From Gallaecimonas xiamenensis 3-C-1 (GTDB lineage: Bacteria; Pseudomonadota; Gammaproteobacteria; Enterobacterales; Gallaecimonadaceae): a stretch of DNA of 64,000 nt. A program made the translations under genes and the position numbers. Positions 1-6,997 of the stretch are shown piece by piece (positions within the stretch are counted from its first letter, which is position 1; each line of letters opens with the position of its first letter). Location: the NCBI RefSeq assembly GCF_000299915.1, contig NZ_AMRI01000001.1:124001-188000 (forward strand). Direction: 5' to 3'. The notes beneath the pieces are model-generated. The model saw only the letters and a program-made list of their open reading frames with translations, searched no databases and was not told where the DNA came from.

Positions 1-2
1 AG

Positions 3-224
3 GGTTACCAGGAGCTCTTTACCCGCCTGGCCCGCTGGCACCAAGCCCATGGCAGTCCCAGCCAGGTGATCCGTGCCGCCATTTCCCGCCAGTCCAAACC
101 CGAGCTGGCCCTGCGTATCGCCGAGGAAGCCGGCAAACGGGGCAAGGAAGGGGTGCCGGTGCTGCTGCGACGGCTATTCAGTCAGCTGCGACAATCGGCA
201 CTGGCCAGCGCCCCGAAAGACTGA
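3..224 (+). CDS. C-terminal part of an unidentified protein (5' cut by window edge)
   Basis: An open frame enters from the left edge and stops with TGA at 222-224, giving 73 residues. The visible part is helical in composition, rich in Ala, Leu, Arg and Gln, and ends in SAPKD. I see no membrane segment and no motif that names a family, and I do not recognise it. It reads in the same direction as the efflux gene 45 bases downstream, so the two could be cotranscribed, but no overlap or coupling shows this. Coding is supported by the uninterrupted frame and normal codon choice only. Confidence 0.6.
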   Translation, partial: GYQELFTRLARWHQAHGSPSQVIRAAISRQSKPELALRIAEEAGKRGKEGVPVLLRRLFSQLRQSALASAPKD

Positions 225-268
225 GGCTTGTGGCAAAATAGGCTGCCCTTTCCCCTAGGTAAGCTGTT

Positions 269-1456
269 GTGCCGCGCGTTCCCTTTTCCCTCATCGTGAC
301 CCTGGGGCTGGTGGCCATGCTCACCCCCCTGGCCATCGACATGTACCTGCCCAGCCTGCCCCGTATCGCCCGGGACCTGGGGGTGTCCGACGGCGCCGTG
401 CAAGGTACGGTGTCGGCCTATGTGGCTGGCTTTGCCCTGGGCCAGCTGCTGCTGGGACCCATGGCCGACAGCCTGGGGCGAAAACCGGTGCTGCTGTGGG
501 GCACCTTGCTGTTTGCCCTGCTGGGCCCCCTCTGTGCCCTGGTGCCCGACATCCAAGGCTTGCAACTGCTGAGGGTGGCCCAAGGAGCCACCGGCGCGGC
601 GGCGTCTGTGGTGATCTACGCCTTGCTGCGGGATCTGGTGGACGATCGCAACGAGTTGGCCAAGGTCTTTTCCACTATCACTTTGGTGGTGACCCTGGCG
701 CCCCTGCTGGCCCCCATGTTGGGGGGCTGGATACTGCTCTTTGCCGATTGGCACGCCATCTTCTGGGTGCTGGGGGGCTTTGGGGCGGCGGCCTGCCTGC
801 TGGTGGCCATCAAGGTGCCCGAAACCTTGCCACAGAAAAGCCCCCTGGCCTTGGGCAAGGCCCTTGGCAACTACGCCGGCCTTATCAAGAACCCGGCCAT
901 GCTGGGGTTGATGCTGGCCTCCGGCTTGTCCTTTTCCGGGCTGATGGCCTTCCTCACCGCCGGTTCTTTTGTCTATATCCAGCATTACGGGGTAGAGGAG
1001 GGGCATTTTGGCTACTACTTCGGCCTCAATATCCTGTCGCTGATGGTGCTGACCTTTATTAACGGCCGCCTGGTCACCCGCCTGGGAGCGGAAAAACTGC
1101 TGTGGCTGGCCCTGGTTATTCAGGTGCTGGCGGCGGCCACCGGCTTTGCCACCGTGCTGTGCCAGGGGCCCTTCTGGCTGCTGGTGGCCTCTGTGATGAC
1201 CTATGTAGGCTGCCTGTCCATGGTGGGGTCCAACATCATGGCCCTGGTGCTGGAGCAGCAGCCCACCAAGGCCGGTACCGCCGCGTCCCTGACCGGCAGC
1301 CTGCGTTTTGGGGTAGGGGCCCTGGTGGGCCTGGCGGTAGCAGCCATCGAAGGCAGCGATGCCATCGTCATGACCGGCGCCATGCTGTTGTCGGTGCTGC
1401 TGGCCCTGGTATCGGTAAGCCTGCTGTATCACCCTTACAGGCAGAATGTTGAGTAG
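269..1456 (+). CDS. MFS drug efflux transporter, Bcr/CflA family
   Basis: Inner-membrane major facilitator protein of 395 residues, the usual length for Bcr/CflA multidrug exporters (bicyclomycin, chloramphenicol, sometimes sulfathiazole or cysteine export). The N-terminus carries the family signature LTPLAIDMYLPSLP (about residues 19-32) and is followed by the MFS motif A loop, GPMADSLGRKPVLL, between helices 2 and 3. About twelve hydrophobic helices follow. The start is GTG at 269; the ribosome binding site is weak (GGTAAG). The substrate cannot be read from the sequence. The next feature downstream is the tRNA cluster with its own promoter. Confidence 0.9.
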   Translation: MPRVPFSLIVTLGLVAMLTPLAIDMYLPSLPRIARDLGVSDGAVQGTVSAYVAGFALGQLLLGPMADSLGRKPVLLWGTLLFALLGPLCALVPDIQGLQLLRVAQGATGAAASVVIYALLRDLVDDRNELAKVFSTITLVVTLAPLLAPMLGGWILLFADWHAIFWVLGGFGAAACLLVAIKVPETLPQKSPLALGKALGNYAGLIKNPAMLGLMLASGLSFSGLMAFLTAGSFVYIQHYGVEEGHFGYYFGLNILSLMVLTFINGRLVTRLGAEKLLWLALVIQVLAAATGFATVLCQGPFWLLVASVMTYVGCLSMVGSNIMALVLEQQPTKAGTAASLTGSLRFGVGALVGLAVAAIEGSDAIVMTGAMLLSVLLALVSVSLLYHPYRQNVE

Positions 1457-1520
1457 CTGTAATGACTTGCTGCAATTTACGGCCATTTGCTGGCTTTGTA
1501 AGCAGTCGAACAAAGGCTTC

Positions 1521-1548
1521 TTGCAACGGCGCAAAAAGTCCGTATAGT
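1521..1548 (+). promoter_or_regulatory. Sigma-70 promoter of the tRNA-fMet cluster
   Basis: TTGCAA at 1521-1526, a 16-base spacer and TATAGT at 1543-1548, ending 13 bases before the first tRNA. The stretch after the -10 box is GTGCCTCC, a GC-rich discriminator of the kind known for stable-RNA promoters under stringent control. Expression control is inferred. Confidence 0.7.
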
Positions 1549-1561
1549 GTGCCTCCACAGA

Positions 1562-1638
<77 letters not shown>

Positions 1639-1680
1639 GTTGAAAGTTAGTGCTTTTTTAAGGACTAACCACGGGAACAA

Positions 1681-1717
1681 CGCGAGGCACCACACCAGGG
1701 CCAAGCTACGAAATTGA
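1681..1717 (+). repeat. Leader repeat before tRNA-fMet copy 2
   Basis: A 37-base segment directly preceding tRNA copy 2. It recurs at 1877-1913 directly before copy 3 with three mismatches by eye. It is absent before copy 1, where the promoter lies. It marks the unit of tandem amplification and may hold the processing signal between the tRNAs. Confidence 0.85.
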
Positions 1718-1794
<77 letters not shown>

Positions 1795-1876
1795 ATTTAA
1801 AAAGGTCAGCTTTACGTCAGTAGCGCTGGCAGGCAACCAAAAGTTGCCGCCGCACCGTATAAAGGTGCAAAGACAA

Positions 1877-1913
1877 TGCGAGGCACCATACCAGGGCCAA
1901 GCTACAAAATTGA
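1877..1913 (+). repeat. Leader repeat before tRNA-fMet copy 3
   Basis: Second copy of the 37-base segment found at 1681-1717, abutting the third tRNA. The rest of the two inter-tRNA spacers (79 and 119 bases) is unrelated. Confidence 0.85.
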
Positions 1914-1990
<77 letters not shown>

Positions 1991-1994
1991 CATA

Positions 1995-2024
1995 AAAACC
2001 CCAGCTTCGGCTGGGGTTTTCTTT
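1995..2024 (+). terminator. Rho-independent terminator after the tRNA-fMet cluster
   Basis: Stem AACCCCAGC / GCTGGGGTT with a TTCG tetraloop, then a T-rich run. Ends the tRNA transcript. Confidence 0.92.
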
Positions 2025-2052
2025 TGCGGTATCAATACGACCTACGACCTGC

Positions 2053-2098
2053 GGTCGTCGGACTGGGCGCCCCCGTTCAAAGTCCGCTCCCGCAACCA
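2053..2098 (+). pseudogene. tRNA-fMet relic 1 (3' half)
   Basis: GGTCGTCGG (2053-2061) matches the variable and T-stem part of the initiator tRNA. After a 13-base foreign insert, 2075-2098 matches its T loop, acceptor arm and CCA except for a shifted TCCGG/GTCCG block. The 5' half and anticodon are missing, so it cannot fold as a tRNA. A terminator (2104-2134) follows at once, as after the real cluster. Confidence 0.7.
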
Positions 2099-2103
2099 AA
2101 TCT

Positions 2104-2134
2104 AAAGGCCGACTGCAAAGTCGGCCTTTCTTTT
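2104..2134 (+). terminator. Rho-independent terminator after tRNA relic 1
   Basis: Perfect 11-base stem AAAGGCCGACT / AGTCGGCCTTT around GCAA, followed by CTTTT. Confidence 0.9.
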
Positions 2135-2152
2135 ATATACCTCTCGACCTTC

Positions 2153-2228
2153 GGTCGTCGCAGCAGGGCTGCCCAGCTCGGCGCCCCCGTTTTAATCCGG
2201 TGCGGCAGGCACAGCTCCCGCAAGCCAA
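2153..2228 (+). pseudogene. tRNA-fMet relic 2 (3' half, more decayed)
   Basis: GGTCGTCG at 2153-2160, GTTTTAATCCGG at 2189-2200 (two changes from the tRNA T arm) and CTCCCGCA followed by a disrupted CCA at 2215-2227 keep the order of the initiator tRNA, with inserts between them. It shares GGCGCCCCCGTT and the preceding CGACCT-CGGTCGTCG hairpin with relic 1, so the two relics are copies of each other. A terminator follows at 2233-2260. Confidence 0.62.
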
Positions 2229-2232
2229 TAAG

Positions 2233-2260
2233 AAACCCAGCCTTGAGCTGGGTTTTCTTT
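2233..2260 (+). terminator. Rho-independent terminator after tRNA relic 2
   Basis: Stem AACCCAGC / GCTGGGTT with a five-base loop and a TTTTCTTTG tail. It resembles the terminator at 1995-2024, as expected if tRNA and terminator were duplicated together. The remaining 2261-2300 holds no other feature I can see. Confidence 0.88.
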
Positions 2261-2300
2261 GATTTGATGCCTCTATCTTTGTGCTCGCAGGTTGGGGCGC

Positions 2301-3173
2301 TTATTCCCAGGCCGCAAAGGCGCTGACGATATGGTGGATAACAGCGTCGATGCGGGCGGTGTGGCGAAGGTCTTGGTGGGTAACCAGCCAGACTTCATAA
2401 GGCCGGGCGCGCTGGCGCTCGGGCCAGACTCTGATCAATCCGTCTCGCTCGGCGATGGCGATGGGCACTTCTCCCAGGCCAAAACCGACGCTGATGGCGC
2501 TTCTGAGGGTGAGGCTGGAGTGGTGGCTTGAGACGATGCGCCCGGCGGCAATGCTCTCGCCGCCAAGCGTCAGCGGCTCCTGGCGATGCAGATGCGGCTC
2601 GAATACCACCAGGTCATGCCCGGCAAAGGCGCTGCCCCTGGCCGGTTCGCCGCGGCTTGCCAGGTATTCTTTCGAGGCATACAGCCCCACCGGCCAGGAG
2701 GCGAGGCGGCGGGTCAGTAAGTCTGGGTTGTCGGGCTTGATGGTGCGCACCGCGATGTCCGCTTCCCGTTTGGCCATGTTCAGTAGCTGCGGCGAGATAT
2801 TGAGGTTGACCTTGATATCGGGGTGCTGGCCGTTAAGCACCTTTAACGCCGGCAGCAGCAATGCCAGGGCCAAGGAATCGGTGGTGGCCAGGCGCACTTC
2901 ACCGGCTAGGCGCTGGTCGCTCCCCTGGGTGCGAGACACCAGCGCCTGGGCGGCGTTTTCCATCTCCAGCGCCGCTTGCAGCGCCAGCTCACCGGCGGCG
3001 GTCAGGCTGTAGCCTTGGGAGCTTCGTAAAAAGAGGGTGGCCCCCAGGGTCTTTTCCAAGAGGGCAAGGCGCCTGCCCACCGTAGCCTGATCAATACCCA
3101 GCACCCTTGCTGCCGCGCGCAGGCTGCGTTCTCGTTGTACCGCCAGAAAAATACGGGTGTCGTCCCAGTTCAT
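2301..3173 (-). CDS. LysR-family transcriptional regulator
   Basis: DNA-binding regulator of 290 residues. The N-terminal winged helix-turn-helix (about residues 5-62) reads WDDTRIFLAV, then SLRAAARVLGIDQATVGRRL, the usual LysR recognition helix, followed by the periplasmic-binding-protein-like effector domain. An in-frame ATG eight codons upstream exists, but the start at 3173 has AAGAG seven bases before it and gives the family's typical first residues MNWDD. It is transcribed divergently from the quinone oxidoreductase at 3292, so that gene is the likely target. Palindromes lie between them. The effector is unknown. Confidence 0.9.
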   Translation of the reverse strand: MNWDDTRIFLAVQRERSLRAAARVLGIDQATVGRRLALLEKTLGATLFLRSSQGYSLTAAGELALQAALEMENAAQALVSRTQGSDQRLAGEVRLATTDSLALALLLPALKVLNGQHPDIKVNLNISPQLLNMAKREADIAVRTIKPDNPDLLTRRLASWPVGLYASKEYLASRGEPARGSAFAGHDLVVFEPHLHRQEPLTLGGESIAAGRIVSSHHSSLTLRSAISVGFGLGEVPIAIAERDGLIRVWPERQRARPYEVWLVTHQDLRHTARIDAVIHHIVSAFAAWE

Positions 3174-3190
3174 CAGGCTCTTGGCTGGTT

Positions 3191-3240
3191 GATGCATATT
3201 TGCATCAGTATATCGGAAAGATGCTGCGCATTTTCAGCAT
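3191..3240. promoter_or_regulatory. Putative LysR operator region between the regulator and quinone oxidoreductase
   Basis: Two perfect inverted repeats sit in the short divergent spacer: GATGCA-TATT-TGCATC (3191-3206) and ATGCTG-N8-CAGCAT (3221-3240). TATACT at 3251-3256 is a good -10 box for the rightward gene. Paired palindromes near the promoter fit LysR recognition and activation sites. Binding is inferred. Confidence 0.5.
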
Positions 3241-3291
3241 TCGAGCGGCGTATACTCTGGGCCTCTGATGCAAACCCAAGGAGCCACAACC

Positions 3292-4293
3292 ATGGCCAAG
3301 ATGATGAAAGCGATTGAAATTACCACCCCGGGCGGCCCGGAAGTATTGGTAGCGGGCGAGCGGCCGATGCCGGTACTTGCGGCCGGTGAGGTGCTGATCG
3401 CCATTCACGCTGCCGGGGTTAACGGGCCGGATCTCAAGCAGCGCCAGGGGCTTTATAACCCGCCTCCCGGCGCCACCGACATTCCCGGCCTGGAAGTGGC
3501 AGGGGAGGTGGTGGCCCTTGGCGAAGGGGCGAGCCGCTTTAAGGTGGGCGACAAGGTTATGGCCCTGGTCCAGGGCGGCGGCTACGCCGAATTCGTGGCG
3601 GCCAGCGAGCTGGTGACGGCGCCAGTGCCGGCGGGCCTTTCCATGGCCGAAGCGGCGGCGCTGCCGGAAACCTTTATGACGGTGTGGTTCAACCTCTTTA
3701 TGCGCGGCGAGCTTAAAGCCGGCGAGAGCCTGCTCATTCATGGCGGCACCTCCGGTATTGGCTCCACCGCCACCATGCTGGCCAAAGCCCTTGGCGCCGG
3801 CCCCATCATCACCACTGTGGGCTCCGAGCACCACCGCCAGGCGAGCCTGAAGCTCGGGGCCGACATGGCCATCAACTACCGCGAGCAGGACTTTGCCATA
3901 GAGGTGCCTGAGTTTACCGGCGGTAAAGGGGTGGATGTGGTGCTGGATATCATCGGCGGCGATTATGTGGCCAAAAACTACAAGGTCGCGGCCATGGACG
4001 GGCGTATTGTGCAGGTCAGCCTGCTGCAAGGGGCGGCCAAGGAGCTGAACCTCTGGCCGATGCTGGCCAAAAGGCTTAAGCACATGGGCTCTTTGCTGCG
4101 CCCGCAAAGCCCGGAGCAAAAAGCGGCCATTTTGGCCGATCTGCTGGCCAAGGCTGGGCACCTTATCGGCGAAGGCAAGGTGAAACCCCAGGTCTATGAA
4201 ACCTTTGCGCTGGATGACGCCAGCCAGGCCCACCGCTTGATGGAGTCGTCGGTGCATGTGGGCAAAGTGGTGCTAATCAATAGCGCTAACTAA
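3292..4293 (+). CDS. NAD(P)H quinone oxidoreductase, zinc-independent MDR family (PIG3-like)
   Basis: Cytosolic medium-chain dehydrogenase/reductase of 333 residues. The N-terminal GroES-like fold contains AAGVNGPDLKQRQGLY, typical of the quinone reductase/PIG3 branch. The Rossmann segment HGGTSGIGSTATMLAKALGA binds NADPH. No catalytic zinc ligands are present. AAGGAG eight bases before ATG 3292 decides the start; an upstream in-frame ATG at 3268 lacks a site. The divergent LysR gene probably controls it. A terminator follows at 4296-4320. The natural substrate (quinone or enone) cannot be read. Confidence 0.9.
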   Translation: MAKMMKAIEITTPGGPEVLVAGERPMPVLAAGEVLIAIHAAGVNGPDLKQRQGLYNPPPGATDIPGLEVAGEVVALGEGASRFKVGDKVMALVQGGGYAEFVAASELVTAPVPAGLSMAEAAALPETFMTVWFNLFMRGELKAGESLLIHGGTSGIGSTATMLAKALGAGPIITTVGSEHHRQASLKLGADMAINYREQDFAIEVPEFTGGKGVDVVLDIIGGDYVAKNYKVAAMDGRIVQVSLLQGAAKELNLWPMLAKRLKHMGSLLRPQSPEQKAAILADLLAKAGHLIGEGKVKPQVYETFALDDASQAHRLMESSVHVGKVVLINSAN

Positions 4294-4295
4294 CA

Positions 4296-4320
4296 AAAGC
4301 CGCCTAAGGGCGGCTTTTTT
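4296..4320 (+). terminator. Rho-independent terminator
   Basis: GCCGCC-TAAG-GGCGGC stem then six T after the quinone oxidoreductase. It is A/T-flanked on both sides and may also serve the minus-strand unit. Confidence 0.9.
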
Positions 4321-4463
4321 CATGGCTTAAAGCGCACCGCAAAAGCCCAGAACCCGCTTTGCTGAAGGTCAGAAAAGTTATCGTCGGCCACCATCAGCAG
4401 CAACTGCGAGCCCTCTTTTAGTTTGGGGCGCGGCAGGCCTTGATATGGGTGCTGCGCAACTCG
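4320..4463 (-). pseudogene. C-terminal remnant resembling an esterase-like phytase domain protein
   Basis: Downstream of the TetR stop, a minus-strand frame ends with about 40 residues that look protein-like: LPRPKLKEGSQLLLMVADD, then NFSDLQQSGFWAFAV and a stop at 4320. The pattern (LLL.V.DDNFS..Q...F.A) is how esterase-like-activity-of-phytase proteins end. There is no start codon or ribosome site of its own. The upstream part in this frame overlaps the TetR gene and is not family-like, while a neighbouring frame reads LSELRSTHIK just upstream, which suggests a frameshift. I read it as a decayed gene truncated next to tetR. The family assignment is from memory of the motif. Confidence 0.45.
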
Positions 4464-4486
4464 CTCAGCCTGGGGTCGCTGGCGGT

Positions 4487-5017
4487 TCAGGGCCAGGGCA
4501 GCCAGGGCAGGCTGGCTTTTAACAGCGTCAGCTGCTGGGCGGGGGCATGGAGGTGGCGAAGGCCGCGAATGCCGAGAATGTGCAGCATCACCAATTGTGC
4601 TTGGGTGCCGGTATCCAAATAGCCGGCCAGGCAGCTTTCCATCTGTGCCAGCTCGTTGCGGGCCAGGTGGCTTAAGGCCGGTTCCACCTCGCTGAGTTCC
4701 AGCAGGGAGTTCACCAACAGGCAGCCCCGGCTGCCCCCTTCCTGTGCCAGCGCCGTTAAAAATCGCACTATTCCTGCTTGGGGGCTGGCAGCCTCCCTGA
4801 CCCATTGATGGAGCTGGTCCCGGCTCTGCTTACCGTAATGGGCCAGGGCCTTTTCGAATAACCCCGCCTTGTTGCCAAAGGCCATATAGAGGCTACCGGC
4901 CTTGATACCGGTGGCCGTGAACAGGGTTTGCATGGAGGTAGCGTGGTAACCCTGTTGCCAAAAAGCCTCCATGGCCTGGTGGATCACTGTGGCATGGTCG
5001 AATTGGCAACGGGACAT
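4487..5017 (-). CDS. TetR/AcrR-family transcriptional regulator
   Basis: A 176-residue repressor. The N-terminal helix-turn-helix (about residues 8-55) includes QGYHATSMQTLFTATGIKAG and SLYMAFGNKAGLF, the classic TetR recognition pattern. The C-terminal half is the variable ligand domain. A longer frame exists, but AAGGAG with a six-base spacer before ATG 5017 fixes the start. It is divergent from the peroxiredoxin-like gene, and three related 16-base sites lie in the shared spacer, so it very probably represses itself and that gene. The ligand is unknown; the partner suggests an oxidant or electrophile (inference). Confidence 0.9.
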   Translation of the reverse strand: MSRCQFDHATVIHQAMEAFWQQGYHATSMQTLFTATGIKAGSLYMAFGNKAGLFEKALAHYGKQSRDQLHQWVREAASPQAGIVRFLTALAQEGGSRGCLLVNSLLELSEVEPALSHLARNELAQMESCLAGYLDTGTQAQLVMLHILGIRGLRHLHAPAQQLTLLKASLPWLPWP

Positions 5018-5050
5018 GGTGCTCTCCTTGGTAGCGGCTGGGCCAGTATA

Positions 5051-5115
5051 ACTGGAATGTTTGTTCAAGTAGAGCTTGAATGATCGTTACAGACCGTGCT
5101 TGAATGACCGTTCCA
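5051..5115. promoter_or_regulatory. Triple TetR-type operator between tetR and the peroxiredoxin gene
   Basis: Three copies of one motif: CTTGAATGATCGTTAC (from 5075), CTTGAATGACCGTTCC (from 5099) and an inverted copy GGAATGTTTGTTCAAG (5054-5069). The core resembles the TTGAACG-N2-CGTTCAA palindromes bound by many TetR repressors. They lie across the promoters of both divergent genes. Confidence 0.65.
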
Positions 5116-5135
5116 ACTTATTGAGGAGCAGCACC

Positions 5136-5777
5136 ATGTCGTTACTGAGCGCCATCCAGGGTTACCAACAGCAATTTCGTGAGCGGGTTCCTGCCGAGAC
5201 TCAGGAAACCATGAAGGCCGCCACCGAGGCGCTGCGCCAATCGGGCATCGAAGAGGCCGCCGTCAAGGTGGGGGACAGCCTGCCTGACGCTACCTTCAGT
5301 AACCAGTTGGGCCAGCCGGTGAACCTGTCGGCCCTGTGGCAGCAAGGGCCCCTGGTGCTGAGCTTTTATCGGGGCGGCTGGTGCCCCTATTGCAACCTGG
5401 AACTCAAGGCCCTTGAGGCGATACTGCCCGAGCTGAAAGCGGCCGGGGCCAGCCTGGTGGCTATCACCCCGGAATTGCCGGACCAAAGCCTGAGTACCGC
5501 CGAGAAGAATGCCCTGAGTTTTCAGGTACTGTCAGACCCCGGCGCCGACTTTGCCAAGGCCCTGGGCCTGGTATTCAGCCTGCCTGAGGTGCTAAGGCCC
5601 ATCTACAGCGGTTTTGGTATTGACCTGGAAAAACACAACGGCCAGGGCCATTTCGAGCTGCCCCTGGCGGCCACCCTGGTGGTGGATACAAAAGGCCAGG
5701 TGACCTGGGCCTTTGTGGACGCCGACTACACCAAGCGGGCCGAACCGGCGGCAGTGCTGGCGGCGTTGCAAGGCTAA
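5136..5777 (+). CDS. Peroxiredoxin-like (AhpC/TSA) family protein
   Basis: Cytosolic thioredoxin-fold protein of 213 residues. After a helical N-terminal extension of about 45 residues, the AhpC/TSA domain holds FYRGGWCPYCNLEL with cysteines at about 83 and 86. The CxxC spacing resembles thioredoxin more than the lone peroxidatic cysteine of classical peroxiredoxins, so thiol peroxidase or disulfide reductase activity are both possible. GAGGAG at 5123-5128 sets the start at 5136; a longer in-frame ATG at 5076 lies in the operator region. Control by the divergent TetR protein is likely. A terminator follows. Confidence 0.85.
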   Translation: MSLLSAIQGYQQQFRERVPAETQETMKAATEALRQSGIEEAAVKVGDSLPDATFSNQLGQPVNLSALWQQGPLVLSFYRGGWCPYCNLELKALEAILPELKAAGASLVAITPELPDQSLSTAEKNALSFQVLSDPGADFAKALGLVFSLPEVLRPIYSGFGIDLEKHNGQGHFELPLAATLVVDTKGQVTWAFVDADYTKRAEPAAVLAALQG

Positions 5778-5783
5778 GGATCC

Positions 5784-5806
5784 AAGGCGGCTGTGGCCGC
5801 CTTTTC
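5784..5806 (+). terminator. Rho-independent terminator
   Basis: AAGGCGGC-TGTG-GCCGCCTT followed by TTC, after the peroxiredoxin-like gene. Confidence 0.8.
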
Positions 5807-5822
5807 ATTGGCTGTCATTTAC

Positions 5823-5837
5823 CTGACCGGCAGTCAG
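5823..5837. promoter_or_regulatory. Short palindrome upstream of the RND efflux operon
   Basis: CTGAC-CGGCA-GTCAG lies 90 bases before the adaptor start; TAGAAT at about 5889 could be a -10 box. It may be an operator, but no regulator gene is adjacent on that side except the TetR gene, whose sites look different. Confidence 0.3.
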
Positions 5838-5926
5838 TTAATTGTCGGAATGTGACCAATGCCACTACCGCTACTGGGAGCGACCATCTAGAATTCATTG
5901 AAATTCAGGCTCTTGGTAGGAAACAC

Positions 5927-6997
5927 ATGAAAAAGTGGCTGCTTTGCACCTTGCTGACCCTCGGTGCCTGCTCCAAGGAAGTGCCGCCCCAGGCGGACCA
6001 GGACATTGCCCGCCCGGTCAAGCTCCACTATATCGACAACCTGGACGAGGGCCAGGTGCGCCACTTTCCCGGTAATGTCAAAGCCACCAACGGCTCTGTG
6101 CTGGCCTTCAGGCTGTCCGGCCAGCTGGAGGCCAGGCCGGTCAAGCCCGGGCAACAGGTAGAGCAGGGCACTTTGCTGGCCAAGCTGGACGACACCGACT
6201 ACCAGAACCAACTGCTGGACCGCCAGGCCCAGTTCGAGCTGGCCGACGCCCAGTTCAACCGTGCCCAGCAGATGCTGGACAAGGCCCTTATCCCCAGGGC
6301 CACCTTCGATGAGGCCAAGGCCAAACGCACCCAGGCCCAGGCGGCCTTGCGCCTGGCCAGGGACAACCTCAAATACACCGAGCTGCGCGCCCCCTACAGC
6401 GGCGTAGTGGCCCGCACCTATGTGGAAAACTACCAGTTCGTGCAGGCCAAGGAGCCCATTGTCGATCTGCAGAACGACAAGCTGATCGACATCGAAGTGC
6501 AGATCCCCGAGCGCTTTATCTCCAGGGTTGACCCCACCGCCAAGGACTATCACCCCAGGCTGACCTTCTCCGTGGCCCCCGATCAGGTCTACGAGGCCAC
6601 CTATAAGGAGCATGACGCGGCGGCCGATCCTGCCACCCGCGCCTTCAAGGTGACCCTGACCATGGAGAGGCCAAGCGATCTCAACGTCCTGCCTGGCATG
6701 TCGGTGGATGTGGCGGTGGACATGAACAAGGTGTTCCGCCTCAATACCCAGCCCCAGGTGGTGATCCCGGCCGAGGCGGTGTTTCGCCCCGACGACAAGG
6801 CCCAGGCCATGGTCTGGCGTTACGACAGCGACAGCCAGCGGGTGTCGCGGGTGGCGGTTACCCTGGGGCAGATGGTGTCTGACGGCATAGTGGTGACCCA
6901 GGGCCTGGCCCCCGGCGACACCGTGGTGGTGGCCGGCGTTCATCACCTCCATGAAGGGCAGAAGGTCCGGCCCCTGGTCAAAGAGCGGGGTCTGTGA
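5927..6997 (+). CDS. RND efflux periplasmic adaptor (membrane fusion) lipoprotein
   Basis: A 356-residue HlyD/AcrA-type adaptor that links an inner-membrane RND pump to an outer-membrane channel. It starts MKKWLLCTLLTLGACSK, a lipoprotein signal with the modified cysteine at about residue 15. Next come the barrel/lipoyl halves (VLAFRLSGQL, then LRAPYSGVVAR) around a helical hairpin of about residues 90-160. AGGA before ATG 5927 supports this start over a longer frame. Its TGA overlaps the ATG of the pump gene by one base. No outer-membrane channel gene is adjacent, so a TolC-like protein elsewhere is presumed. Confidence 0.93.
   Translation: MKKWLLCTLLTLGACSKEVPPQADQDIARPVKLHYIDNLDEGQVRHFPGNVKATNGSVLAFRLSGQLEARPVKPGQQVEQGTLLAKLDDTDYQNQLLDRQAQFELADAQFNRAQQMLDKALIPRATFDEAKAKRTQAQAALRLARDNLKYTELRAPYSGVVARTYVENYQFVQAKEPIVDLQNDKLIDIEVQIPERFISRVDPTAKDYHPRLTFSVAPDQVYEATYKEHDAAADPATRAFKVTLTMERPSDLNVLPGMSVDVAVDMNKVFRLNTQPQVVIPAEAVFRPDDKAQAMVWRYDSDSQRVSRVAVTLGQMVSDGIVVTQGLAPGDTVVVAGVHHLHEGQKVRPLVKERGL

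Noticed and set aside
2024-2326. 100-residue plus-strand frame behind the tRNAs
   Set aside because: It runs through two terminator hairpins and the tRNA relics and has no protein-like features.
5888-6952. Long minus-strand open frame opposite the RND adaptor (similar ones opposite fadH, the long GAPDH, pgm and ppsA)
   Set aside because: These frames mirror codon bias of GC-rich genes: His/Gly/Gln-rich, no motifs, no ribosome site, and the opposite strand carries a recognised gene.
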